This document shows positions 51,881-59,927 of a stretch of 64,000 bases of DNA, in pieces. Position 1 is the first letter of the stretch; each line of letters starts with the position of its first letter. The notes under the pieces were generated by a model. It worked only from the letters and a program-made list of their open reading frames with translations, ran no database searches and was not told where the DNA came from. Made by a program: the position numbers and the translations under genes. Source of the DNA: Brevibacillus_H ginsengisoli (GTDB lineage Bacteria > Bacillota > Bacilli > Brevibacillales > Brevibacillaceae); assembly GCF_050113715.1 (NCBI RefSeq), contig NZ_JBNJQR010000003.1, positions 310,001-374,000 of the forward strand, written 5' to 3'.

Positions 51881-52424
51881 ATGCTGGAAGCTTATCAAGA
51901 GAACCGGTTAAGAACTCGCCTTTTGTCCATCCTCAGGCAGAAAGCGGAGCAAGTTCCGCTTTTCTTTGATACGATGGGATATACCCCGGTGGATCGCTTG
52001 CTTCACTATTTACGTACGCTCAAGGATTTCCCTCAGATCAGAAGCGAGGATATCGCCCAAGTTGTGATGAACGACCCTCGCAAGCAAAATCGAGTGGGAT
52101 GGCGGCAGTCTTATGAGAGCAACCTTTGGCTTTTCACCAAGCAGGGAAGTGAATCGCACTCCCGTCATACCGCCAGATCTTGTCTATTACGTGACGCCTA
52201 TCAAACAAGTCGCTGTCACCCTGACACTTGGCCTCGTTCCCATCGCGAGTAATTGGGTACAATTAGCAGCTGATTTCGAAGTGCTCGGCAATCCCGCCAG
52301 TGATAAAGCTTATTTTTCCATCCAAACACAAGCATGCAGAGACGCAGGCATCAAGTTTTACCGCTCAGGAGGATTGTTCTATTATACAGAAGGGGTTCGA
52401 GTTGATTATCTTAAGCGGCTCTGA
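51881..52424 (+). pseudogene. KptA/Tpt1-like RNA 2'-phosphotransferase remnant, frameshifted
   Basis: Two frames join into one KptA-like protein of about 180 residues. The first (51881 to about 52112) gives RLLSILRQKAEQVPLFFDTMG...VDRLLHYLR and DPRKQNRVGW. After a +1 shift near 52110-52113 the other frame gives IRA-like MRATFGFS, PPDLVYYVTP and IKFYRSGGLFYYTEGVRVDYLKRL. The family's usual LRH, QGHS, LYHGT and VHLS motifs read LRQ, FGFS, VYYVT and VQLA, so the histidines are all lost. Intact KptA removes a 2'-phosphate from RNA. This copy is probably dead, or the shift is a sequencing error in an already inactive paralogue. It overlaps the DUF309 gene tail by 19 bases. Confidence 0.55.
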
Positions 52425-52927
52425 CGTTTGCGAAGAAGCTGCTGCTCCCGTTCATTAATGACCTCGCTGCGATCACGCCGCGTATGTCTGTGGAGCAATT
52501 CTAGATTACTGCAGTCGCTTGGCTTCCCAAATTCCAGTCCCATTCGAGCGCACTCGGCTTCACACGATTGGATCAGCTCTTGATCGATTAGAGGAAGGTT
52601 CACGCTCTGGTAGGGTTTGTGCTGGTGGGCAGCCTCAATCAAGTCCCTAAGAACCTGAGATAATTGAGTCTCGTCCAGAGCCAAAGCATGTACTCTATCG
52701 GGTACTTGTTGTAGAATAGACAGAGAGCTATTGAACATCTTTTTCGCACCGGAGAAGTTCTCGCGCCGCTGGTGGTACAACCCCACCGCAAGCTGTATCA
52801 GACCTACCCAGACTTGATCTGGTGTCGGTTCACTCTTCCAATGCTCCTCCAGTATCTCATGGCACTCAAAATAATCACGGTCACCGTGGAAGTGAATCAA
52901 ATAATCGACGTAACGTTGAGAGTACAT
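52406..52927 (-). CDS. DUF309 family protein
   Basis: A 173-residue helical protein. The DUF309 signature is FHGDRDYFECHEILEEHWKSEPTPDQVWVGLIQLAVGLYHQRRENFSGAKKMF, with conserved E-x-H and W residues. A basic, Gln/Arg-rich tail follows (HRHTRRDRSEVINEREQQLLRKRQSRLR). The function of this family is unknown. The 3' end overlaps the convergent KptA-like gene. Confidence 0.85.
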   Translation of the reverse strand: MYSQRYVDYLIHFHGDRDYFECHEILEEHWKSEPTPDQVWVGLIQLAVGLYHQRRENFSGAKKMFNSSLSILQQVPDRVHALALDETQLSQVLRDLIEAAHQHKPYQSVNLPLIDQELIQSCEAECARMGLEFGKPSDCSNLELLHRHTRRDRSEVINEREQQLLRKRQSRLR

Positions 52928-53012
52928 AGCTTACAACCGACTCCTGTTTTGTTATGATTCATTTATTATAAAAGAAAGACAAGCATACTGTCATGGAAGG
53001 AAAGTGAAGAAG

Positions 53013-53243
53013 ATGACCAAACAGGAAATTCTCGCTGCATTAGAGCAAAAAGGCTTAGATGATATTATAGAGTTGATCGAGGATGCCGAAAATGGCGATC
53101 TGGAAGAATTAGAACTGGTGGAAAGTCTCGGGCTGATCTATGAGGAAGATCTGAATCGGGAAGTGTTGGCTCTATTGCAAAGCCTGGGCGTAACGATTAT
53201 TTATGTAGTCGATGATGAGGAAGATTCAGAAGACGACGAATAA
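53013..53243 (+). CDS. Small acidic protein, resembles sigma-70 region 1.1
   Basis: A 76-residue acidic helical protein: MTKQEILAALEQKG, LIEDAENGDLEELELVE, a middle GLIYEEDLNREVLALLQSLGVTIIYV, and an acidic tail DDEEDSEDDE. The helix-then-strand ending (ELLxxLGVxxxxVxDxEE) is reminiscent of region 1.1 of primary sigma factors. That is a by-eye resemblance without proof. An in-frame GTG at 53004 is too close to GGAAGGA; ATG 53013 fits better. A terminator follows, so it is a single-gene unit. Confidence 0.7.
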   Translation: MTKQEILAALEQKGLDDIIELIEDAENGDLEELELVESLGLIYEEDLNREVLALLQSLGVTIIYVVDDEEDSEDDE

Positions 53244-53258
53244 GAAGACGCGGAAGTA

Positions 53259-53294
53259 AAAGGGCCAAGCAGTTTAGCTTGGTCCTTTATTTTT
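53259..53294. terminator. Bidirectional terminator
   Basis: A stem AAAGGGCCAAGC (53259-53270) with GCTTGGTCCTTT (53277-53288), then TATTTTT. It also overlaps the yjzC stop codon on the other strand. Confidence 0.8.
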
Positions 53295-53457
53295 GTGTCC
53301 AGACTCGGTTTTTATTGCGTGTGGCAGGAAACTTCTCGCCTCTTTCAAGTTCAATAATCAACGGGTCCTGAACGCTTGATCCGGATTCGCCAATCTCCAT
53401 ATAAACCCCATTCTTTGGGGATTTGTCCCCTTTTTTAAAGCGGCTCTGTTCTCCCAT
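53287..53457 (-). CDS. YjzC family protein
   Basis: A 56-residue protein. The sequence MGEQSRFKKGDKSPKNGVYMEIG, then SVQDPLIIELERGEKFPATRNKNRVWT, is the whole YjzC family pattern: G-x-Q-S-R-F-K-x-G at the start and N-R-x-W-T at the end. Function is unknown; it is conserved across Bacillales. Start ATG 53457 has AGAGAGGTG upstream. The open frame begins four codons earlier at a GTG, less likely. Confidence 0.85.
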   Translation of the reverse strand: MGEQSRFKKGDKSPKNGVYMEIGESGSSVQDPLIIELERGEKFPATRNKNRVWTQK

Positions 53458-53573
53458 CGTGATTTTCACCTCTCTTCATGGTATACAGCTAGTATGTCCA
53501 AGGTAGATGGGCTCATCCCAATCACCGTAACGGTAAGGATGAAAGTAGCGCACAGCTAGCGTGAAATTCGCAA

Positions 53574-53601
53574 TTGACTAAATTTTCACTATTGATATAC
53601 G
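53574..53601 (+). promoter_or_regulatory. Candidate promoter of the GntR-EamA operon
   Basis: TTGACT (53574-53579), 16 bases, TATACG (53596-53601), 32 bases before the TTG start of the GntR gene. Confidence 0.5.
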
Positions 53602-53632
53602 ATTGAAATCAAAATTAGAGGGGGATCCAGCG

Positions 53633-54577
53633 TTGCGGATAACATTACAGAAAGAATCATCCGTCTCCTATCATGAACAGCTGTATCAGCAAATTGCATC
53701 CTTGATCAGAAGTGGTGAACTAGCTACGCATTCCCAGCTGCCAACCGTTCGTGATTTGGCATCCACCCTGCATGTCAACTACAATACGGTCCGAAGCGTT
53801 TACCTTCGTTTACAGCAAGAAGGGCTCGTGGATTCCAGACAAGGAAGAGGAACGATTGTCAGCAACGTCGTCAACGACCCCTTGCTAACGAGAAATCCCG
53901 CGCATCTGACGCTTCTCGCCAAAGAAATCCTGCATAAAGTCAAAGCGATGGGCTACACCATTGAGGATTTTAATCGCGTGCTTTCTTTAGTCATGAAGGA
54001 AATCAGCCACTTGCCGGTGTTATTTTTACGATTTACTGAACTGGAATTGGCCGAGTACTGTCGACTTGTTCAATATCATTTGCCAAGTGTAATGGTAGAG
54101 GGCTGGACATTGGAGAGTTTTTGGGAGCGCCTGAAGGAGGATACGAGCTTCCTGCATCAGTATAAAGCGATTGTCGTCCATCCTTCTGTTACTCAAACTG
54201 TGCTACAAGCGATGCCAAGGGAAGCTCCGCCTGTTGTGGGACTGGATTTCATTCCAGATCCGACCGTGGTTATTCCCGAAATAGACGCCTACCCAAGACA
54301 GACCAAAGTCGGTTTAATCTGCGCCACAACCAGGGGAGCGGAAGGAATGATTAGCGATTTGCATAATGCGGGAATCAAGCATGTCAACATTCGGACGATT
54401 GAAGCCAATCATTCAGATGTCTTTGAATTGATCGCCGATTGTGATGTGGTCTATATCTCTAAGCCGGGCTATATGACACGCCCGCATTTGCTGACATTGC
54501 CCAAAGTAAAAGAATTCCGTGAAATTCCCGATCATCATGGAATTAATGAGCTGCGCAAAATCGTTGTCGCCCAATAG
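53633..54577 (+). CDS. GntR family transcriptional regulator
   Basis: A 314-residue regulator. The N-terminal winged helix (about 5-75) is a clear GntR domain: SYHEQLYQQIASLIRSGEL, QLPTVRDLASTLHVNYNTVRSVYLRLQQEGLVDSRQGRGTIV. The C-terminal 230 residues are not an aminotransferase (MocR) or UTRA domain I can name; they include an alpha/beta region (KVGLICATTRGAEGMISDLHNAGIKHVNIRTI). Start TTG 53633 has AGAGGGGG upstream. It is 15 bases before the EamA gene, its probable target. Confidence 0.83.
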   Translation: MRITLQKESSVSYHEQLYQQIASLIRSGELATHSQLPTVRDLASTLHVNYNTVRSVYLRLQQEGLVDSRQGRGTIVSNVVNDPLLTRNPAHLTLLAKEILHKVKAMGYTIEDFNRVLSLVMKEISHLPVLFLRFTELELAEYCRLVQYHLPSVMVEGWTLESFWERLKEDTSFLHQYKAIVVHPSVTQTVLQAMPREAPPVVGLDFIPDPTVVIPEIDAYPRQTKVGLICATTRGAEGMISDLHNAGIKHVNIRTIEANHSDVFELIADCDVVYISKPGYMTRPHLLTLPKVKEFREIPDHHGINELRKIVVAQ

Positions 54578-54592
54578 AAAGGAGCATTCTGT

Positions 54593-55498
54593 GTGAACAA
54601 GTCAATTGGCATGTTAGTCCTTGCGGTTGCTCTGTGGGGGACAACGGTCGCTCCTTCCAAATGGGCAATGGAAGATGTGCATCCTTTTACGCTTACTTTT
54701 CTTCGCTTGAGCATAGCGAGTCTATTTTTTATGCCGTACGCATGGTTCAAGGCCGTCAAAACGAACGGGAGACCCAACATTGCTTGGAAACGAATTAGCA
54801 TGCTGTCGTTTACGGGTGTATCCGGTTATTTTTTGTTGAATTATTATGGCTTATCGATGACTAGCGGAGTGAATTCAGGAATACTTAATGCTTCTCTGCC
54901 GCTCTTCACGATTGTGTTGGCCGCGATCTATCTAAAAGAGCAAATCAGGATTCCACAATGGATCGGACTCATCCTGGGTCTAGCGGGTGTAATTGTCATC
55001 TCCGTGCATCCGAGCGAAGGCAATGGCAGTTCTCTATGGGGAGATTTGTTAATCCTCGCCAGCTGCTTCGTTTGGGCGATCTATGTTGTCCAGATGAAGC
55101 GGCCCGGGGAAGAAGCGGAATTGCCCAGTGAACTGTTTACGGCGTTGACGTTTATGTTGGGTGCGTGCATGCTGATTCCGTTTACCGCTTTTGAAATTGG
55201 GATGTACGGACTGCCTGACATAACACAAAAGCTGCTGGTGAGCGTAGCGTTCCTGGCGGCAGGTCCTACGATCGCTGCTTATTGGCTGTGGAACAAAGCG
55301 TTGGAATCGGTGTCAGCCGCCAGAGCCGGAGTTTATCTCAATACCTTGCCGCTGATTAGTGTACTGACCGCTATCCTACTGCTAGGTGAATCGGTCTCAT
55401 GGCGAACGGTCGTGGGAGGGATATTGATCCTTGGTGGAGTACTCTGGGCCGAACGCAAGAAAGCCGTACCGCTTATGAATGTGCATGAACAAACATAG
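54593..55498 (+). CDS. EamA/DMT family transporter
   Basis: A 301-residue membrane protein with ten hydrophobic segments in two repeated EamA halves. The first half is marked by LWGTTVAPSKWAMEDVHPFTLTFLRLSIASLFF, ending ...ITSGVNSGILNASLPLFTIVLAAIYLKEQI. The second half ends with LNTLPLISVLTAILLLGESVSWRTVVGGILILGGVLWAER. Substrate is unknown (metabolite exporter type). GTG 54593 has AAAGGAG upstream. It is translated with the GntR gene just before it. Confidence 0.87.
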   Translation: MNKSIGMLVLAVALWGTTVAPSKWAMEDVHPFTLTFLRLSIASLFFMPYAWFKAVKTNGRPNIAWKRISMLSFTGVSGYFLLNYYGLSMTSGVNSGILNASLPLFTIVLAAIYLKEQIRIPQWIGLILGLAGVIVISVHPSEGNGSSLWGDLLILASCFVWAIYVVQMKRPGEEAELPSELFTALTFMLGACMLIPFTAFEIGMYGLPDITQKLLVSVAFLAAGPTIAAYWLWNKALESVSAARAGVYLNTLPLISVLTAILLLGESVSWRTVVGGILILGGVLWAERKKAVPLMNVHEQT

Positions 55499-55614
55499 AT
55501 GGGCGTATGGCTAACAAGGACAAAAGCTGATTTTGTGTGTGTTAGACACCTGTACCAGTCACACTAGCCACTCGTTACATACCTTGTAATGTAAATTCTA
55601 AGGAGGTGTAGCGA

Positions 55615-55893
55615 GTGAGTTGCGGATGCCATAAACATCATCATCACCATCACTGCAAAACCAAATGCCATTGTACAAAGTGTTGTAAAAAGAAGTGCTA
55701 CAAAAAAGTGTGCCACATGGTTCCTTACTACAAAACCAAATGCCATGACTTCAGTATGCATGGAGGAGGACACCACCACATGGGACACCATCATGAATCT
55801 TCCTGTGGAGGCGGTTCTTCCAGCTACGGACATCATGGACACCACGGTATGTGGGGAATGGGTATGGGCATGGGCTTCGAGATGGAACGATAA
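55615..55893 (+). CDS. His/Cys-rich small protein, coat-like or metal-binding
   Basis: A 92-residue protein starting at GTG with a perfect AAGGAGGTG. It has a run of six His near residue 8, about a dozen Cys in the first 60 residues (CHCTKCCKKKCYKKVCH), the repeated unit YKTKCH, a His-Gly-rich middle (GGGHHHMGHHH; GHHGHHGMWG) and a Met-Gly end (MGMGMG). It has no signal peptide. The composition fits a cross-linked spore coat/crust protein or a metal-binding protein. A weak sigma-K-like CATA box (55577-55580) lies upstream, but without a good -35. Not recognised as a named family. Confidence 0.7.
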   Translation: MSCGCHKHHHHHHCKTKCHCTKCCKKKCYKKVCHMVPYYKTKCHDFSMHGGGHHHMGHHHESSCGGGSSSYGHHGHHGMWGMGMGMGFEMER

Positions 55894-55914
55894 TTATCTA
55901 ATATTTCTTAAGGG

Positions 55915-55937
55915 AGCGCTGAGAATTCAGCGCTTTT
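55915..55937 (+). terminator. Terminator of the His/Cys-rich gene
   Basis: An 8-bp stem AGCGCTGA/TCAGCGCT (55915-55922 with 55927-55934), loop GAAT, then TTTT. Confidence 0.7.
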
Positions 55938-56046
55938 CCCATTTGAATGACCTAATTGCATTAATTTTCAGAATTGATAGAGGATTAATGAAAAAAGGGG
56001 GCGAAATAAGCATATATTGCTAACGAATGAAGGGAGGGAAGCCTGG

Positions 56047-57150
56047 GTGTTATCAGGCGTAACGGTTGTTGACTTTTCCAGATACCTGCCTGGTCCGATC
56101 TGTACGCTGCGGTTGGCGGACATGGGAGCGGAGATCATCAAAGTAGAAGCGTACCCCACAGGTCATCTTGGACGCCAAAGTGGACCATTTACAGTGGATG
56201 GAAGAGTATCCGATCTCTTGACGAATCGCAACAAACATAGTGTCGCGATCGATTTGCGAACCGCTGAAGGTCGTGAGCTTGCGTTTGATTTGGCTGTCAG
56301 GGCGGATGTTGTTGTGGAGAGTTTTCGTCCCGGAGTCATGGAGCATCTTGGATTAGATTACGATAGCCTGATCGCGGTCAAGCCCGATCTGATTTACTGT
56401 TCTCTTACCGGCTATGGACAAAGTGGAGTGATGCATCAGCTGGGTGGACATGATCTCAATTACCAAGCGGTTAGCGGATTTTTAAGTCTAACGCGCGATT
56501 CTGACGGCAAACCTGTCATTTCGGAGATTCCGATAGCAGATTACGTCGGGGGATTATATGCTGCCGAACAAATCTGTGCTGCACTCGTTCAACGATCAGT
56601 CAAACGGCAAGGAGCCTATCTGGACATTGCCTCATGCGATTTGTTAGCGAGCTGGATGGACATGCATTCGATTTTAGCTGAATGGGGCAAAAGAACATCT
56701 GCGGATTATTGTCTGTCTGATTTAATATCCTACAACATTTATGAGACGGCGGACAGTCGTTATGTGGCGCTTGCCGCTTTGGAAGATAAATTCTGGCAAA
56801 ATTTTTGTCGGGCAATTGGACGGATGGACCTCGAAACGATTCCCGATCGTAGCATGAGCCGCCATCCTGAGATTTATGAAGAATTAAAAGCGCTATTTCT
56901 CACCCGGACACAAGCGGAGTGGAATGAATTAGGGATGGAAGTGGATTGCTGTTTAACGGTTGTCGAAGAGCTGGACTCCTGGAGCGAGGGTCTATTTATC
57001 ACGACCAGACCCTTCGTATCCTCCACTATGTCCAAGTCTCCTCTTCCATATGGAGCCGATACCCATCGGATCCTCCGCAAGAAGCTCGGATGTACAGACC
57101 GGCAATTAGCTCATTATGAAAACCTGCAGATTATACCAAAGGAGAGATAG
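56047..57150 (+). CDS. CaiB/BaiF family CoA-transferase
   Basis: A 367-residue family III CoA-transferase. The family marks are LSGVTVVDFSRYLPGPICTLRLADMGAEIIKVE at the N-terminus (catalytic Asp region later), LTNRNKHSVAIDLRTAEGRELAFDLAVRADVVVESFRPGVMEHLGLDYDSLI, and IYCSLTGYGQSG. It moves CoA between an acyl-CoA and a carboxylate substrate. The frame opens at 56017, but AGGGAGGG fits GTG 56047. It is 6 bases from the hydratase gene. The neighbours (hydratase, ligase) resemble carnitine-type CaiB-CaiD-CaiC sets, although the substrate is not known. Confidence 0.87.
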   Translation: MLSGVTVVDFSRYLPGPICTLRLADMGAEIIKVEAYPTGHLGRQSGPFTVDGRVSDLLTNRNKHSVAIDLRTAEGRELAFDLAVRADVVVESFRPGVMEHLGLDYDSLIAVKPDLIYCSLTGYGQSGVMHQLGGHDLNYQAVSGFLSLTRDSDGKPVISEIPIADYVGGLYAAEQICAALVQRSVKRQGAYLDIASCDLLASWMDMHSILAEWGKRTSADYCLSDLISYNIYETADSRYVALAALEDKFWQNFCRAIGRMDLETIPDRSMSRHPEIYEELKALFLTRTQAEWNELGMEVDCCLTVVEELDSWSEGLFITTRPFVSSTMSKSPLPYGADTHRILRKKLGCTDRQLAHYENLQIIPKER

Positions 57151-57156
57151 CCATCA

Positions 57157-57927
57157 ATGAATCCAATCCATTCACTGGAGTTGCTCACTTCGCTTGAGGG
57201 AAACCTTTTTACTATTATATTGAATCGTCCCAACGTGTTGAATGCCATGACTGTCGATATGTTCGAACGTCTTCAAGAAGCGATTCATCAAGCAGCAACC
57301 AACGAGCAAGTCGGGATCGTGCTGCTTCGTGGAGCTGGAGGCAACTTCTGTTCCGGAGCCGATTTAAGCGTGCTGGGCAGTATGAGTACACATGAGCAAG
57401 CCAATCATTCCCTCGATATCATCAACAGCTTAATTGCTGAACTGCATCAGATGAAAAAGCCGGTTATTGCGGTGGTTGAAGGGGTAGCGGTGGGTGCTGG
57501 CTTAAATCTGGCTCTTCACGCAGATTTTGTGATCGCGACCCATGATGCGGTGATTCAGGAGCCTTTTGTCCATATTGGGTTGACGACGGATTTTGGCGGT
57601 ACTTATCTTCTGCCGCGACTTGTCGGAATGGCTCAGGCCAAGCGACTGGGTATGCTGGGAGAGAAAATCAATGGAGCCGAAGCAGAGCGAATTGGCTTGA
57701 TCTATAAATCAGTAGAGAAGGAACAGCTTGAAGAGGAAGTAACCAAGCTAGTAAGCACGCTAAATAGACTTCCACATCAAGCGGTGGCGAAAACTAAAGA
57801 AGGACTCGTGAACAGCCTTGAGTTTTCCTTGGATGAAGCGCTTGCCTGGGAAAAAGAGAGTCAACCCGGCCTGATCCTTCATCCCGATTTTCACAAGCTG
57901 GTCTCATCCCGGCTTTCCCGCAAATAG
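57157..57927 (+). CDS. Enoyl-CoA hydratase/isomerase family protein
   Basis: A 256-residue crotonase-fold protein. The oxyanion-hole segments are LRGAGGNFCSGADLSVLGSM and VVEGVAVGAGLNLALHADFVIATHDAVIQEPFVHIGLTTDFGGTYLLPRLVG. The second catalytic Glu of classical hydratases is replaced by Asp or absent in the TDFGGT block, so it may be an isomerase or another crotonase-type enzyme. AAAGGAGA precedes the ATG. Middle gene of the three-gene CoA operon. Confidence 0.88.
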   Translation: MNPIHSLELLTSLEGNLFTIILNRPNVLNAMTVDMFERLQEAIHQAATNEQVGIVLLRGAGGNFCSGADLSVLGSMSTHEQANHSLDIINSLIAELHQMKKPVIAVVEGVAVGAGLNLALHADFVIATHDAVIQEPFVHIGLTTDFGGTYLLPRLVGMAQAKRLGMLGEKINGAEAERIGLIYKSVEKEQLEEEVTKLVSTLNRLPHQAVAKTKEGLVNSLEFSLDEALAWEKESQPGLILHPDFHKLVSSRLSRK

Positions 57928-58003
57928 AGCACCGATCGTTCATACGGAAAGATCGCTTTCCTTATGATATAAATGGAGCTATTTGTTAAGGAGGAGTTTG
58001 TTG

Positions 58004-59566
58004 ATGGTCATTACCCAAGGATTGATTACACATGCCAAAGGTAGTCCGAACAAAATCGCGGTATTGGATAAAGGCAAATCTTTTACATACCGTCAGTTTG
58101 CCGAAAGAGTTTGCAAATTGGCGGGTGCATTGGAGCATGCCGGTGTCCAAAAAGGGGATCGTGTAGCAATACTGCTCCTGAATGAATTTCGGTATCTCGA
58201 ACTCCTCTATGGTATCACCATGATAGGGGCCATTGCTGTACCACTGAATGTTCGACTGGCTCCGGATGAAATCAAGGTCATTCTGCAAGATAGCGGTGCG
58301 AAGCTTCTGTTTTTGCACCATGAATTTCTTCCGCTTTTCCCATTGATTCGTAGCGAGGCGACTTCCGTCGAACACTATATCTTATGTGAGGATGACTTAA
58401 AGGCGGACGGGACGATTGGCTACGAGGATTTTATTCAGGAGGCACATCCCGCCCCGCTTGTATCTTCGGCCGAAGAAAACGATGTGGCTGCAATTCTTTA
58501 CACAGGGGGCACAACGGGAACGCCCAAGGGTGTAATGCTCACTCATCGCAATTTAGTAAGCAATGCCTACAACGTAGGACTTTCGCTTAACTATGGGCCA
58601 CAAGACATCTATCTGCATGCTGCACCCATGTTTCACGCTGCAGATAGTGCTTCCACATTTGCGATTACGGTTGTGGGAGGCACTCATGCGCACATTCGGT
58701 CGTTTGATCCGTTGGAAGTAATGCAAACCATTGAAGAGCAGCGGGTAACGTGTACACTTCTTGTTCCCACCATGATCAATCGGCTAATCAATCACCCCTC
58801 CATTCAGGAATATGACTTGTCTAGCTGGCGTAAAGTGCTTTACGGAGCTTCCCCGTGTCCAACGGAAGTCTTGAAAAAGGCGAAGGAGCTTTTACCGACG
58901 AACTTCTTCCAAGCGTATGGCTTAAGTGAAGCTTCCCCTGTCTTAACAATTCTTCGCCCAGAGGACCACGTCATAGAGGGAGAAGAGCGTATTGTGGCAC
59001 GCCTTGCTTCTTGCGGTCAACCTCTCCCGGGAATAGAGGTTCGATGTGTCAATGCCAGGGGAGAAGATGTGCGGATTGGGGAGGTAGGCGAGATCATCGC
59101 AAGGGGTCCCAACGTGATGAAAGGCTACTGGAATCGCCCAGAGGAAACGGCAGCGGCGTTCCAGAATGGTTGGCTGTATACAGGTGATATGGCGGTTGTC
59201 GATGAGGAAAACTTCTTCTACGTCGTGGATCGCAAAAAAGACATGATTGTCACAGGTGCTGAAAATGTATATTCGGTTGAAGTGGAGAATGTCGTTTACA
59301 CGCATCCCGTTGTATTGGAAGCAGCAGTCATCGGTATCCCAGATCCGAAATGGGGAGAGGCTGTGCACGCTGTCGTGGTGTTGAAGAAAGACCAGCAGGT
59401 GGCAGAGGAAGAGCTAATCGAACATTGCCGGCATTACCTCGCCAAATACAAGGTACCTAAGTCGGTAGAATTTGTTGCTGAATTGCCGAAGAGTGGCGCG
59501 GGCAAAATCCTCAAACGTCATTTGCGGGATCAATACTGGCAAGGTTATCAACGAAAAGTAAATTAA
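58004..59566 (+). CDS. Acyl-CoA ligase (AMP-binding, class I)
   Basis: A 520-residue adenylate-forming enzyme. The ATP motif is AILYTGGTTGTPKGVMLTHRNLVSNAY; the others are YGLSEASPVLT, YTGDMAVVDEENFFYVVDRKKDMIVTGAENVYSVEVE, and the C-terminal catalytic Lys in KSGAGKILKRHLRD. It activates a fatty or other organic acid to its CoA ester. Start ATG 58004 has TTAAGGAGGAG upstream. It probably primes the substrate for the hydratase, with CaiB recycling CoA. Confidence 0.9.
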   Translation: MVITQGLITHAKGSPNKIAVLDKGKSFTYRQFAERVCKLAGALEHAGVQKGDRVAILLLNEFRYLELLYGITMIGAIAVPLNVRLAPDEIKVILQDSGAKLLFLHHEFLPLFPLIRSEATSVEHYILCEDDLKADGTIGYEDFIQEAHPAPLVSSAEENDVAAILYTGGTTGTPKGVMLTHRNLVSNAYNVGLSLNYGPQDIYLHAAPMFHAADSASTFAITVVGGTHAHIRSFDPLEVMQTIEEQRVTCTLLVPTMINRLINHPSIQEYDLSSWRKVLYGASPCPTEVLKKAKELLPTNFFQAYGLSEASPVLTILRPEDHVIEGEERIVARLASCGQPLPGIEVRCVNARGEDVRIGEVGEIIARGPNVMKGYWNRPEETAAAFQNGWLYTGDMAVVDEENFFYVVDRKKDMIVTGAENVYSVEVENVVYTHPVVLEAAVIGIPDPKWGEAVHAVVVLKKDQQVAEEELIEHCRHYLAKYKVPKSVEFVAELPKSGAGKILKRHLRDQYWQGYQRKVN

Positions 59567-59621
59567 TCATAAACTAAGACTAGGAGTTTGCAAGTCGTTC
59601 ATAAAGTGGCAACAATTCACG

Positions 59622-59650
59622 TTGTGCAACTTGATAGAGTATGCTACTAT
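59622..59650 (+). promoter_or_regulatory. Promoter of 6S RNA, extended -10
   Basis: TTGTGC (59622-59627), 17 bases, TACTAT (59645-59650), preceded by TGC (extended -10). Transcription would start near 59657. TGTCGAAA at 59655-59662 lies at the start site and also matches a Spo0A box by chance or design. Confidence 0.7.
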
Positions 59651-59656
59651 GAGTAT

Positions 59657-59895
59657 GTCGAAACAAGAAATCCTGCGATGTGCGTACGGCTTATTATGTT
59701 TTTAACCTTAAGTGTTTCTAGGGAGACGGAACTTTATAGCCTATGTCAAGCCCACCTCCACCTTGGACGATTGGGAAGGCAGAAGCGTGAACGGGTCACC
59801 CACCTGTTAGTACAGGTTAAAGAAACATGAGGTCGGACGGCAGAGCGGGGCCATACATACGAATGAACGCTTCCCAGTAGAGGAAGCGTTTTTTT
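59657..59895 (+). ncRNA. ssrS: 6S RNA, Firmicutes type
   Basis: No coding sequence occupies this 360-base gap. The sequence fits the Firmicutes 6S pattern: 5' stem CCTGCGATGTGCG pairs with 3' CGGCAGAGCGGGG (59837-59850), an A/T-rich central bubble is flanked by GGCTTATTATG and AGTGTTTCTAGG, and the right arm carries CCCACCTCCACCTTGGAC, typical of the family. The terminator stem is AACGCTTCC (59866-59874) with 59882-59890, then seven T residues. 6S RNA binds sigma-A RNA polymerase by mimicking an open promoter and tunes stationary-phase transcription. The start is estimated from the promoter. Confidence 0.85.
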
Positions 59896-59927
59896 GTTTA
59901 TCAATAAACAATTCGGTCTGCTGTTTA

